Origin: Actinomycetales bacterium
Lineage (GTDB): Bacteria; Actinomycetota; Actinomycetes; Actinomycetales; Actinomycetaceae
Assembly (NCBI GenBank): GCA_022838965.1
Contig: JALHDK010000039.1
Span: forward strand, 386 to 15,207
DNA: 14,822 bases
Direction of reading: 5' to 3'
Below, piece by piece: positions 1-7,449 of the stretch (the stretch's first letter is position 1; the number at the start of each line of letters is the position of its first letter). A program made the translations under genes and the position numbers. The notes beneath the pieces were generated by a model that made no database searches, was not told the origin of the DNA, and saw nothing but the letters and a program-made list of their open reading frames with translations.

Positions 1-550
1 CGCGGTAGTAGATGTTGAGGATCGCGATGCCTGTCGCGATGGACCAGCAGAAGACGACGTAGAGGGCCAGCAGGAGCGGCACGAGCAGCCAGGACCACCC
101 GATGTTCCCGAGCAGGAGCAGAATGATGACGAAGATGCCGACTTCGATGGCGCTCTGGATGCCGACGGCGAGGCCAGCTCCGAGGACCGGTGCGTAGGGC
201 GGGAAGTAGATCTTCTGCAGGAGTCCCCCGCTGGACGACAGTCCGGCGATCCCCGCGTTGATCGAGCTGGAGAAGAAGGTCCACAACGTCAGACCGGCGA
301 ACAGCCAGACAGCGAAGATGCCCTCCCTCCCGTTCCCGAGTTCCGGGGGGGCCATGCGGAAGACGATGGAGAACACCAGGGTGTAGATCGCCAGCGTGGC
401 GAGCGGAACCACCAGGGACCACGCCCATCCCAGCCATGTCCCCTTGAACTTCGCCTTGAGATCGCGCTGACCGAAGTTGCTGATGAGATACCACTGCTGC
501 CAGATGGGCGCCGCCCTGCGCACCTGGCTGACCGCACCCGTCTCCGCCAC
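1..550 (-). CDS. ABC-2 type polysaccharide export permease (Wzm/TagG-like), C-terminus beyond window
   Basis: Inner-membrane permease of an ABC exporter that would move a lipid-linked polysaccharide or teichoic-acid-like polymer across the membrane with a separate ATPase. The 183 visible codons start at a GTG (548-550) with GAGGAG four bases upstream. The N-terminus contains the family hallmark RDLKAKFKGTWLGWAWSLV at about residues 30-48, a short amphipathic stretch leading into the first membrane helix. Further hydrophobic helices follow, with the loop LLQKIYFPPYAPVLGAG between them, which is typical of ABC2_membrane permeases of O-antigen and teichoic-acid exporters. The family is usually about 260-290 residues, so roughly a third is missing at the window edge. 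It is transcribed divergently from the 1339-residue exported protein and away from it, so a partner ATPase would be expected further left. The substrate cannot be read from the sequence. Confidence 0.9.
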   Translation of the reverse strand, partial: MAETGAVSQVRRAAPIWQQWYLISNFGQRDLKAKFKGTWLGWAWSLVVPLATLAIYTLVFSIVFRMAPPELGNGREGIFAVWLFAGLTLWTFFSSSINAGIAGLSSSGGLLQKIYFPPYAPVLGAGLAVGIQSAIEVGIFVIILLLLGNIGWSWLLVPLLLALYVVFCWSIATGIAILNIYYR

Positions 551-676
551 GTGACTCCTCGATGTCGCACCGGGCCCCACGGGCGCCGCCCGCGGACCTC
601 GGCCCATTCTTCCACCACAGCGAAGGTGTGGACCCTGCCATGGCTCAGGTTCATGCGCCAGTGCGCAGATCACCCC

Positions 677-705
677 GTGACAACCCGCTCCGGCAGGAGG
701 ATGCT
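677..705 (+). promoter_or_regulatory. candidate sigma-70-type promoter for the propeller/deacetylase gene
   Basis: GTGACA (677-682), a 17-base spacer and GATGCT (700-705) lie in the 189-base divergent gap, 34 bases before the ATG at 740. The match to actinobacterial housekeeping promoters is partial. TATAGA at 715-720 is an alternative -10. No other gene is visible in 551-739. Confidence 0.25.
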
Positions 706-730
706 AAGGACACGTATAGACTCCGGGGCC

Positions 731-737
731 GGAGGAG
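731..737 (+). promoter_or_regulatory. ribosome binding site deciding the start at 740
   Basis: GGAGGAG sits two bases before the ATG at 740. The reading frame is open back to 551, but the upstream stretch is arginine/serine-rich with no signal peptide. The ATG at 740 is followed directly by a signal sequence, so this site fixes the start. Confidence 0.7.
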
Positions 738-739
738 AC

Positions 740-3700
740 ATGGACGTTCGGTTTCCCTTGGCAATGGTCGCCTGTGCAGTGGCAGTCGGCAGCATCGCGG
801 TCCCGGCCGGGGCTGCCGGCCCTGATGCGGCGGGTGGCGCCGTCTCCATCAGTCCCGATGGCGGTCTGCTCGCGGCCGGGGGCGAGAGCGGTGACGTCGT
901 CGTCGTGGATCTGGCTGCGGGACGCACCGTGTGGGAAGCCGCCGGCGGTGGCGCTCCCGTCACGGCCCTGGACTTCAGCCCGGACGGCTCCCGACTCGCC
1001 AGCGCCGCCCGTGACAGCGTCATCCGGCTGTGGGACAGCACCACGGGGGAGCTGCAGGACGTGGTGTCGGGTCATGCCTCGGCCGTCACGGATCTCGACT
1101 TCTCGCCGGACGGTGGCCGGATCCTGAGCGGCGGCGAGGACGGGCGTGTCATCCTGTGGGACGTCGCGACTGATGCCATGGGCGAGATTCTCGTGACCAG
1201 CGGCCCGGCCGTCACCGCTGTGGCGTTCAGCCCGACGGCCGACATGCTGGCGACGGCGACCGCCGCAGGCACGATCACCATCTGGGACGCCAACGAGCTC
1301 ACCAGACTCCGTGACCTTCCTGCGCACGCAGGGGCGGTGCGCGCCCTGGCCTTCTCTCCGGACGGACAGATGCTGGCGTCCACGGATGCGAGCACGGTCG
1401 CGGTCACCACCGGCGCTGCGGCACCGGCCGTCCTCGTGGAGGCCGAGGGGCTGGCAGACGTCTCGTTCTCGCCCGTTGGCGGGCCACTCGCCGTGGCGCA
1501 AGCCGACGGTGATGTGCTTCTGGTCTCTCCCGACACCGGGGAGGTGGAGGCGACGCGCTCCTCCGGCGTCTCCGGTGCCGGTGACCTGGAGTTCACCCCC
1601 GACGGCGGAGCCGTGGCCATCGCCGGCGGGACGAGTGCCGGAGTGACGGACGTCGCCACCGGGACGAGCCTCCTGTCGATCGACCTGCCGGCCGCCGCAG
1701 AACCAGCGGCCGCACCACCGCTGGCGGCTCCCTCCTTCGACTGGTCCGGGTCCGGCGGACCGATTCTGGTGGCCACCTGCGCGGCCGATCCGTATTCGGC
1801 CTTCTACACGGAGATCCTGCGCGCAGAGGGTCTGACTGCCTTCTCGACGCTGGACGTCACCCAGCTGACGGGCGAAGCGCTTGCGCCCTTCGTTGTTGTC
1901 CTGCTGGCGTCCTGTGGCCTCGACGCGGAGCGCCTCGCCGCCCTCACCACCTGGGTGGAAGGGGGCGGGAACCTGATCGCGGCGCGCCCCGATGCGGCGT
2001 TGCAGCAGCTCCTCGGAATCACAGCGGCCGGTGGGCAGCTGCGGGACGGCTACCTGCGAATCGACACGTCGACGACGCCGGGAAACGGGATCACCGGTCA
2101 GACGATCCAGTTCCACGGCTCTGCGGACCTCTACAGCCTCGCCGGCGCCCGCGCCGTGGCGACGCTCTACTCCAGCGCCACCACGCAGACACCGAGTCCG
2201 GCGGTGACCCTGCGCGCCATTGGGCCGGCCGGGGGGCAGGCCGCGGCCTTCACCTACGATCTCGCCCGTTCGATCGCCCTCACACGGCAGGGAAACCCCG
2301 CGTGGGCGGGCGAGGAGCACGACGGATACTCTCCCATCCGATCCAACGACATGTTCATGGCCCTTCCGGGAGCGACCGACTGGGTGGACCTCAACAAGGT
2401 GGGCATCCCGCAGGCGGACGAACAACAGCGGCTGCTCGTGAACCTCATCGTGACGATGGCGGCGGACCGACTGCCGTTGCCGAGGTTCTGGTACCTGCCT
2501 GAGGGCCTGAAGGCTGCGGTCCTGATGACAGGCGACGACCACGGCTGGGCCGGGACAAAGTCGAGGTTCGAGGAGTTCCTCGCGGCGAGCCCGCCCGGGT
2601 GCTCGGTGGACGGCTGGGACTGCATCCGGGGAACCTCGTACCTCATCGTGCGGGATCAGCTCACCGATGCCGAGGCGGCGCGCTACGAGTCCCTCGGCTT
2701 CGAGATCGGCCTCCACCCCGACACAGGATGCTGGCAGTGGACTCCGGATTCCCTGCGGACCGCCTATTCGACACAGCTGGCGGCTTTCGCCCAGCGATTC
2801 CCGAGCCTGCCCGCCCCGCGCACCGTCCGCACCCACTGCGTCGCGTGGAGCGACTGGTCCACGCAGCCGGTCGTGGAACTCGAGCACGGCATCCGGCTGG
2901 ACACCAACTACTACATGTACCCGGCGGACTGGGTGCAGGACGAACCCGGGTTCATGACCGGCTCCGGGATGCCCATGCGGTTCACCGACTCGTCCGGCGC
3001 CCTCATCGACGTCTACCAGGCGGCCACCCAGATGACGGACGAGTCAGGCCAGACCTATCCCTACACCGTCGAGACGCTTCTCGACCGCGCCCTCGGATCC
3101 CTCGGGTACTACGGGGTCTTCACCGTCAACGCGCACACCGACGCCGACGCCGTTCCCGAGGCGACCACCGTCGTCGCCGCCGCCAAGGAGCGGGGCGTCC
3201 CGGTCGTCACCGCGGAACAGGTCCTCACGTGGGTGGACGGCCGGAACGCCTCGACGTTCTCCGGCTTCGCCTGGGACGGGACCACGCTGTCCACGAAGGT
3301 TGTCCCGGGCCCGGGCGCGAACGGCCTGACCGCGCTGTTCCCGGCCCGCGCCGGGACGCGCGCCGTCAGTTCCGTGACACGTGACGGCACCCCCGTGTCC
3401 TTCCGGACGGAGACCATCAAGGGGATCGGCTACATCGTGGTGCCGGTGCAGGCCGGGACCTACGCCGTCACCTACGCGTCGGCCTCGAGCGCGCCCATCG
3501 TCACCAGCACGACCCCTGCAGCCGGAGCGTCGACCGTCAGCAGGTGGGACCCGATCAGGGCGACGTTCAACGAGGCGATGGACCCGGGGTCGATCACGGG
3601 CACCACGTTCCAGCTGCGGGACTCCGCCGGAACCCTCGTCCCCGCGTCGGTCAGCTACGACGCCGCGACGCGGACCGCCGTCCTCGCGCCCACGGTCGTG

Positions 3701-4759
3701 CTCGCCGGCTCGGCCACGTACACCGCCCGGGTCGCCGGCGCCGACGCCCCGGCCAGCGTGCGGGACCTCTCCGGCGAACCCCTCGCCGCCAGCGTCGGGT
3801 GGAGCTTCACGACGGCGGCGGCCCACGACCCGATCGGAACCATCGACAGTGCCACCGCGGGTCTGGGGACGATCACGCTGACAGGCTGGGCGATCGATCC
3901 CGACACCACGGCTCCCGTCTATCTCTGGGTCACAGTGGACGGCGTCGGCCGTTACGTGTACGCGAATGTCAGCCGGCCCGACGTTGGCGCGGTGTTCCCC
4001 GTGTTCGGCTCCCTGCACGGATATGCCACGACAATCGCGGCGTCGCCCGGTCCGCATCAGGTGTGCGCCACCGTGTCCAACGTCGGGGCGGGAACACACA
4101 CCGGGCTCGGGTGTCGGTCGGTGACCGTTCCGGGTGGGTCACCATTCGGGAACTGGGAGGACGTGCAGACGGCCGTGGGCTCCGTGCGGATCACGGGATG
4201 GGCCCTCGATCCGGATGTCGCGGCGCCGGTCTACCTGTGGGTGACGGTGGACCAGACCGGGCGCTACGTGTACGCGAACGTCAATCGTCCGGATGTGGCG
4301 GCCGTCTACCCTCTGTACGGGGCGTCGCACGGCTTCTCGGCCTCGATCGCGGCCGAGCCCGGGACGCGCCGGGTCTGCATCACCGCGTCCAACATCGGGG
4401 CGGGCTCGCACGCCTCGCTGGGTTGCCGAACCGTCGTCGTCCCCGGGGGCTCACCCGTGGGCAACTTCGAGGGCATGGGGGCCGCCCCGGGGGGCGTCTC
4501 CATCGCAGGATGGGCGCTCGATCCGGACACCAGCTCGCCCATCTACCTGTGGGTGACGGTGGACGGCGTCGGACGCTACCTCCTCGCGAACCTCCCGCGG
4601 CCGGATCTCGCGCCGTGGTTCCCGGACCTCGGCATCGAGCACGGATTCGCGGCGACGATCCCGACAGCGCCGGGTGTCCACACCGTCTGCATCACCGCCG
4701 CCAACGTCCTGTACGGATCCCACACCTTCCTGGGGTGCCGCACCTCCAGTAGCGGGTGA
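740..4759 (+). CDS. exported multidomain protein: WD40-type propeller, GATase-like, polysaccharide-deacetylase-like, Big_5 Ig, three C-terminal repeats
   Basis: Secreted protein of 1339 residues. Residues 1-26 form a signal peptide ending in VPAGAAG. Residues about 34-316 contain seven repeats of the type FSPDG-x-LA...-x-W/V-D, enough for a complete seven-bladed propeller. Residues about 340-580 look like a class I glutamine-amidotransferase-like fold without an obvious catalytic triad; it ends near AAAFTYDLARSIALTRQGNP, the kind of segment seen beside such domains. Residues about 587-835 resemble a polysaccharide deacetylase: TGDDH at 597-601 takes the place of the usual TFDDG, EIGLHPD has His659, RTHCVAW has Arg697 and His699, and VNAHTD has His799. 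A beta-rich linker follows, then a Big_5/SbsA-like Ig domain (918-1025) with the signature FNEAMDP. Three repeats of about 104 residues close the protein. There is no LPXTG motif or membrane anchor at the C-terminus. Metal-dependent carbohydrate deacetylase activity is an inference from the motifs; the substrate is unknown. Confidence 0.85.
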   Translation: MDVRFPLAMVACAVAVGSIAVPAGAAGPDAAGGAVSISPDGGLLAAGGESGDVVVVDLAAGRTVWEAAGGGAPVTALDFSPDGSRLASAARDSVIRLWDSTTGELQDVVSGHASAVTDLDFSPDGGRILSGGEDGRVILWDVATDAMGEILVTSGPAVTAVAFSPTADMLATATAAGTITIWDANELTRLRDLPAHAGAVRALAFSPDGQMLASTDASTVAVTTGAAAPAVLVEAEGLADVSFSPVGGPLAVAQADGDVLLVSPDTGEVEATRSSGVSGAGDLEFTPDGGAVAIAGGTSAGVTDVATGTSLLSIDLPAAAEPAAAPPLAAPSFDWSGSGGPILVATCAADPYSAFYTEILRAEGLTAFSTLDVTQLTGEALAPFVVVLLASCGLDAERLAALTTWVEGGGNLIAARPDAALQQLLGITAAGGQLRDGYLRIDTSTTPGNGITGQTIQFHGSADLYSLAGARAVATLYSSATTQTPSPAVTLRAIGPAGGQAAAFTYDLARSIALTRQGNPAWAGEEHDGYSPIRSNDMFMALPGATDWVDLNKVGIPQADEQQRLLVNLIVTMAADRLPLPRFWYLPEGLKAAVLMTGDDHGWAGTKSRFEEFLAASPPGCSVDGWDCIRGTSYLIVRDQLTDAEAARYESLGFEIGLHPDTGCWQWTPDSLRTAYSTQLAAFAQRFPSLPAPRTVRTHCVAWSDWSTQPVVELEHGIRLDTNYYMYPADWVQDEPGFMTGSGMPMRFTDSSGALIDVYQAATQMTDESGQTYPYTVETLLDRALGSLGYYGVFTVNAHTDADAVPEATTVVAAAKERGVPVVTAEQVLTWVDGRNASTFSGFAWDGTTLSTKVVPGPGANGLTALFPARAGTRAVSSVTRDGTPVSFRTETIKGIGYIVVPVQAGTYAVTYASASSAPIVTSTTPAAGASTVSRWDPIRATFNEAMDPGSITGTTFQLRDSAGTLVPASVSYDAATRTAVLAPTVVLAGSATYTARVAGADAPASVRDLSGEPLAASVGWSFTTAAAHDPIGTIDSATAGLGTITLTGWAIDPDTTAPVYLWVTVDGVGRYVYANVSRPDVGAVFPVFGSLHGYATTIAASPGPHQVCATVSNVGAGTHTGLGCRSVTVPGGSPFGNWEDVQTAVGSVRITGWALDPDVAAPVYLWVTVDQTGRYVYANVNRPDVAAVYPLYGASHGFSASIAAEPGTRRVCITASNIGAGSHASLGCRTVVVPGGSPVGNFEGMGAAPGGVSIAGWALDPDTSSPIYLWVTVDGVGRYLLANLPRPDLAPWFPDLGIEHGFAATIPTAPGVHTVCITAANVLYGSHTFLGCRTSSSG
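3827..4756 (+). repeat. three tandem 104-residue Ig-like repeats (C-terminus of the deacetylase-like protein)
   Basis: Units start at residues 1030, 1134 and 1238 (bases 3827, 4139 and 4451; 312-base period). Each has a G-x-I/F/W-opening, GWA[IL]DPD at the second strand, PVYLWVTVD or PIYLWVTVD, RPD near the middle, and a C-x15-C pair (VC...GC) near the end. These are protein-level repeats with moderate DNA identity. Known as unnamed repeats in many actinobacterial secreted proteins; the function is unproven, and cell-surface or glycan attachment is a guess. Confidence 0.85.
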
Positions 4760-4784
4760 GGAGCGGGCCACACCGCGGGCGTGT

Positions 4785-4814
4785 GTGACAGGACGCCCCG
4801 TGATCGGCTTGAAT
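4785..4814 (+). promoter_or_regulatory. possible promoter before the GGCT-like gene
   Basis: GTGACA (4785-4790), an 18-base spacer and TTGAAT (4809-4814) lie in the 85-base gap between the two large plus-strand genes. The -35-like hexamer is the same as in the candidate upstream of 740. The -10 lacks the conserved A at position 2, so this is weak. The gene may instead be read from the upstream promoter. Confidence 0.2.
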
Positions 4815-4844
4815 GGGGGCAGTCGCACGGGGAGGCAGTTTGCG

Positions 4845-6293
4845 ATGCGGATCCAACGAAGGTCCTTGCGGGCGCTGACAATGTCGCTTCTTGTGGCGCT
4901 GGCAGCGGTGTGGGTCGGTCCCCTCGACGTCGCGCTCGGCGTCGTCGGGTCGGATCCGTTCGGCAACGTCGATTCGGTGACGGTCGGTCCGGGCCGCGTC
5001 ACGGTGGCGGGGTGGGCGATCGACCCCGACACCACGGGGCCGATCATCGTGCAGGTCTACCTCGACCGGAGCAGCTATCGCATGGCGTGGGCCGACATGG
5101 ATCGGCCCGACGTGGGAGCGGTGTTCCCCGAGGCCGGTCCGTCCCACGGATTCGACATCTCCCTGCCAGCATCGCCCGGTCCGCACGAGGTGTGCGTCTA
5201 CGCGATCAACGTGGGGCCGGGCGTGACGACGCCGCTGCGGTGCGCCGGTGTCGTGGTTCCCGGCGCGGATCCCCTGGGCCGTGTTGAGGCCTTCGGCTCG
5301 TCACCGGGCCGCGTCACCGTCTCCGGATGGGCCCTTGACCCCGACACCACCGCGCCCATCATCGTCCAGATGTACGTGGACGGGGCCGCCAACACGATGG
5401 CATGGGCGAGTCTCGACAGGCCGGACGTCGGCGCGGTGTTCCCCGGGTACGGTTCCGGGCACGGTTTCGCGCTGTCGATGGCCGCTCCCGCGGGTTCGCG
5501 CCGGGTGTGCGTCTACGCGGTCAACGTGGGCGCGGGATCCAGCGTGGGGCTCGGGTGCGCCACCGTGACGGTGCCCAGTTCGAGCCCGTTCGGCAACGTC
5601 GAGTCCGTCCAGCTCGAGAGCGGCGTGGTCACGGCGAGCGGTTGGGCCATCGACCCGGACACCACCGGGCCCATCATCGTGCAGATGTACGTGGACGGGT
5701 CCTTCTCCGCGATGGGATGGGCCGCACTCGAACGGCCGGACATCGGGGCGGCCTTCCCGTGGGCGGGCCCCGGTCACGGGCTCACCCTGTCGACGGTGGT
5801 GTCGGCGGGCCCGCACACGGTGTGCCTGTACGGCGTCAACGTTGGCGCAGGCTCGAGCACCACCCTCGGGTGTCGCGCGGTGAGTGGACCGCCCTTCTTC
5901 GTCTACGGTTCGCTCCGCAACGGTCAGAGCGGGTATTACCTGCTGGCGGGGAAGACGACGTCCGAGGTGCTGACGCGCATGCCGCTGCTCGACCTGTATA
6001 GGCTGGCCGGATCCTCGTATCCCTACGCCGTCGACAATCCGCAGAACGCCACCGGCATCGTCGGGGAGACGATGAGCATCGTTCCGGGCCTGTACTGGAG
6101 CGTGCTGGCGAGCCTTGACCGCTATGAGCGCTACGATCCCAACCTGCCGCCGGACAACCAGGTGTACGTCCGTACCATGAGACCGACACGCGAGGGCACG
6201 TCCGCGTGGGTGTACGAGGCCGGCCCGCGCCAGGCCGCCTACCTCAGATCGTCCGGCATCCTCATCACCTCGGGTGACTGGCTCCGATGGTGA
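4845..6293 (+). CDS. secreted protein: three Ig-like repeats plus gamma-glutamylcyclotransferase-like domain
   Basis: 482 residues. The ATG at 4845 follows GGGGAGG (4829-4835) and begins a basic, hydrophobic signal sequence (MRIQRRSLRALTMSLLVALA) likely cleaved near residue 30. Three 105-residue repeats start at residues 37, 142 and 247. Residues about 350-482 match the gamma-glutamylcyclotransferase/AIG2-like fold: PFFVYGSLRNG at the start (the YGSL substrate-binding loop), GIVGE at 405-408, then LASLDRYE with Glu428 in the position expected for the catalytic acid, and SAWVYEAG near the end. Known family members cyclise gamma-glutamyl groups to release 5-oxoproline, normally in the cytoplasm. 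Here the domain appears to be exported, so a substrate such as a gamma-glutamyl bond in peptidoglycan or an extracellular peptide is conceivable but unproven. The stop lies 29 bases before the next start. Confidence 0.85.
   Translation: MRIQRRSLRALTMSLLVALAAVWVGPLDVALGVVGSDPFGNVDSVTVGPGRVTVAGWAIDPDTTGPIIVQVYLDRSSYRMAWADMDRPDVGAVFPEAGPSHGFDISLPASPGPHEVCVYAINVGPGVTTPLRCAGVVVPGADPLGRVEAFGSSPGRVTVSGWALDPDTTAPIIVQMYVDGAANTMAWASLDRPDVGAVFPGYGSGHGFALSMAAPAGSRRVCVYAVNVGAGSSVGLGCATVTVPSSSPFGNVESVQLESGVVTASGWAIDPDTTGPIIVQMYVDGSFSAMGWAALERPDIGAAFPWAGPGHGLTLSTVVSAGPHTVCLYGVNVGAGSSTTLGCRAVSGPPFFVYGSLRNGQSGYYLLAGKTTSEVLTRMPLLDLYRLAGSSYPYAVDNPQNATGIVGETMSIVPGLYWSVLASLDRYERYDPNLPPDNQVYVRTMRPTREGTSAWVYEAGPRQAAYLRSSGILITSGDWLRW
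4953..5888 (+). repeat. three tandem 105-residue Ig-like repeats (GGCT-like protein)
   Basis: Units start at bases 4953, 5268 and 5583 (315-base period). They share GWA[IL]DPDT, RPD and the C-x15-C pair with the repeats of the upstream gene. They differ in the central strand: PIIVQMYVDG followed by MAWA or MGWA, in place of PVYLWVTVDG and RYVYAN. Repeats within one protein are more alike than repeats between the two proteins. Confidence 0.85.
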
Positions 6294-6311
6294 CGCGCGC
6301 GAGACGAACCC

Positions 6312-6317
6312 GGGAGG
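6312..6317 (+). promoter_or_regulatory. ribosome binding site deciding the start at 6323
   Basis: GGGAGG lies five bases before the ATG at 6323. The in-frame ATG at 6287 overlaps the previous stop and lacks a comparable site; starting at 6323 puts the signal sequence at the N-terminus. Confidence 0.65.
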
Positions 6318-6322
6318 CCCGC

Positions 6323-6904
6323 ATGCATTCACGTTGGCTCACCGCAACTGCGGCCGTGGGGGTGACCGCCCTGATGCTCGGTCAGGCGGTCGCCAGTGAC
6401 ACGCCGGGGGACATCGCCTCCGAGGCCCCTGCCGGGACCGGAGTGACCTCGATCGAGGTCGCGCCCTCCGGGAACATCCGCAAGGACCTCGGCGAGCCTG
6501 CCGGCCTCACGTCCGGGGACGGCCGCGTCCACTTCGAGATCCGGGTGGATGACATCACCGTGACCAGCAGTTGCCCGGGACGAGGAGTCAACGTGCCTCC
6601 GGAGCACGGCTCCTTCGTGGTGGTCACGCTGTCGGCGCGGGTGGCCGACGACGTCGGAGACGTGCCGACCGACGTCTTCATGCCGCTCACGGCGGACGCC
6701 TTCTCGCTCGTCGGACGTGACGGGGCCGTGACGGTACCAACGTTGACGGACGCGTCGTGGGGCTGCTTCGAGGACGAGTCCCTCGCCGCGCCGTTCGTGG
6801 GCGTGGGGGAGTCCACCAGTGGACTGGTGGTGCTGGACTCTCCGGTGACAAGCGGAACCCTGGTGTACGCCCCGGGTGGGAGCGGCTGGGAATGGGACTT
6901 CTGA
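6323..6904 (+). CDS. small secreted protein, DUF4352-like (Ig/telokin-like) fold suspected
   Basis: 193 residues with a signal peptide (MHSRWLTATAAVGVTALMLG, cleavage likely after AVA at residue 24). The mature part is beta-rich and has only two cysteines, C84 in SSCPGRG and C148 in WGCFEDE, likely forming a disulfide. The pattern of an extended N-terminal segment, FVVVTLSARV, PLTADAFSLVGRDG, a late GLVVLDSPV and a C-terminal Y-x-P strand resembles DUF4352-type secreted Ig-like domains. It is a paralogue of the next gene, which starts inside its last codons. No enzymatic motif is visible. It probably binds a ligand or partner at the cell surface, but this is inference. An alternative start is the ATG at 6287. 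Confidence 0.8.
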   Translation: MHSRWLTATAAVGVTALMLGQAVASDTPGDIASEAPAGTGVTSIEVAPSGNIRKDLGEPAGLTSGDGRVHFEIRVDDITVTSSCPGRGVNVPPEHGSFVVVTLSARVADDVGDVPTDVFMPLTADAFSLVGRDGAVTVPTLTDASWGCFEDESLAAPFVGVGESTSGLVVLDSPVTSGTLVYAPGGSGWEWDF

Positions 6905-7449
6905 GCCGTCGCGCCCTCGCCGCGTTCCTGCTCGCAGCGAGCGTGGTCTCCTGCTCGGACTCCACCGACGGAACGTCGTCGCCCGGCGGCCTGACACCGA
7001 CGGCGAGCCGGGAGCCGACCCGGATCGTGCCGCTCGGCGAAGCCGTCCGGGTGTCGCTGGCGGAAGCCCGAGCCGACCTCGTGCTGACCCTCGACGCTGT
7101 TGAGATCGCCGGGACGTGTCCCGGTCGTGCCGCGCCGGTGCAGTCCCCGCAGCTGGGGTACTTCGTGATTCTCGAGGTCTCGGCCAGCGTGCAATCCCCG
7201 GACCGGGACCTCGTCGTGCCGCTCGGGGCCGAGAACTTCGTCCTCCGTGACAAGGAGGGCCGGGAGCAGGCCGTGACGAGCACGGACGCCTCCTGGGCCT
7301 GCTTCGAGGACGCCGAGCTGCTGCCGCCCTTCGTGGACACCGGCGGGCCCGTGCGGGGGAAGGTTGTTCTCGATTCCCGAACGGCGGAGGGGTTCGTCAC
7401 GTACCGGAGCGCCGAACCGCCGTGGAGCTGGTCCTGGCCATTTCCCTAG
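6892..7449 (+). CDS. lipoprotein, DUF4352-like, paralogue of the preceding gene
   Basis: 185 residues. The ATG at 6892 overlaps the upstream stop by 13 bases. The N-terminus MGLLSRRALAAFLLAASVVS followed by C21 is a lipoprotein signal with lipobox VVSC, so the mature protein should be anchored by a lipidated Cys21 in the membrane. The domain repeats the paralogue's landmarks in order: CPGR (C76), FVILEVSASV, PLGAENFVLRDKEG, TDASWACFEDAEL (C137), PPFVDTGGPV, KVVLDS and an aromatic C-terminus (WSWSWPF). The low-complexity linker (residues 22-40, Ser/Thr/Pro/Gly) is usual for a lipoprotein tether. The function is unknown. The overlapping arrangement with the secreted paralogue suggests coupled translation and a paired role. 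The stop codon shares bases with the stop of the convergent gene. Confidence 0.8.
   Translation: MGLLSRRALAAFLLAASVVSCSDSTDGTSSPGGLTPTASREPTRIVPLGEAVRVSLAEARADLVLTLDAVEIAGTCPGRAAPVQSPQLGYFVILEVSASVQSPDRDLVVPLGAENFVLRDKEGREQAVTSTDASWACFEDAELLPPFVDTGGPVRGKVVLDSRTAEGFVTYRSAEPPWSWSWPFP

Noticed and set aside
551..739. N-terminal extension of the propeller/deacetylase protein to GTG 551
   Set aside because: The extension lacks a signal peptide and has no good ribosome site; GGAGGAG precedes the ATG at 740, which is followed by a signal sequence.
704..2887. Long minus-strand open frame opposite the propeller/deacetylase gene (727 codons)
   Set aside because: It is rich in Arg/Gly/His with no domain pattern and is a high-GC shadow of the real gene, which has a ribosome site, signal peptide and recognisable motifs.
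3544..4752. Second plus-strand frame across the C-terminal repeats (402 codons)
   Set aside because: Arg/Gly-rich shadow; the overlapping frame has conserved repeats and cysteine pairs.
3827..5888. CRISPR array or DNA-level satellite
   Set aside because: The 312- and 315-base periods are coding repeats in frame with conserved amino acids and no unique spacers.
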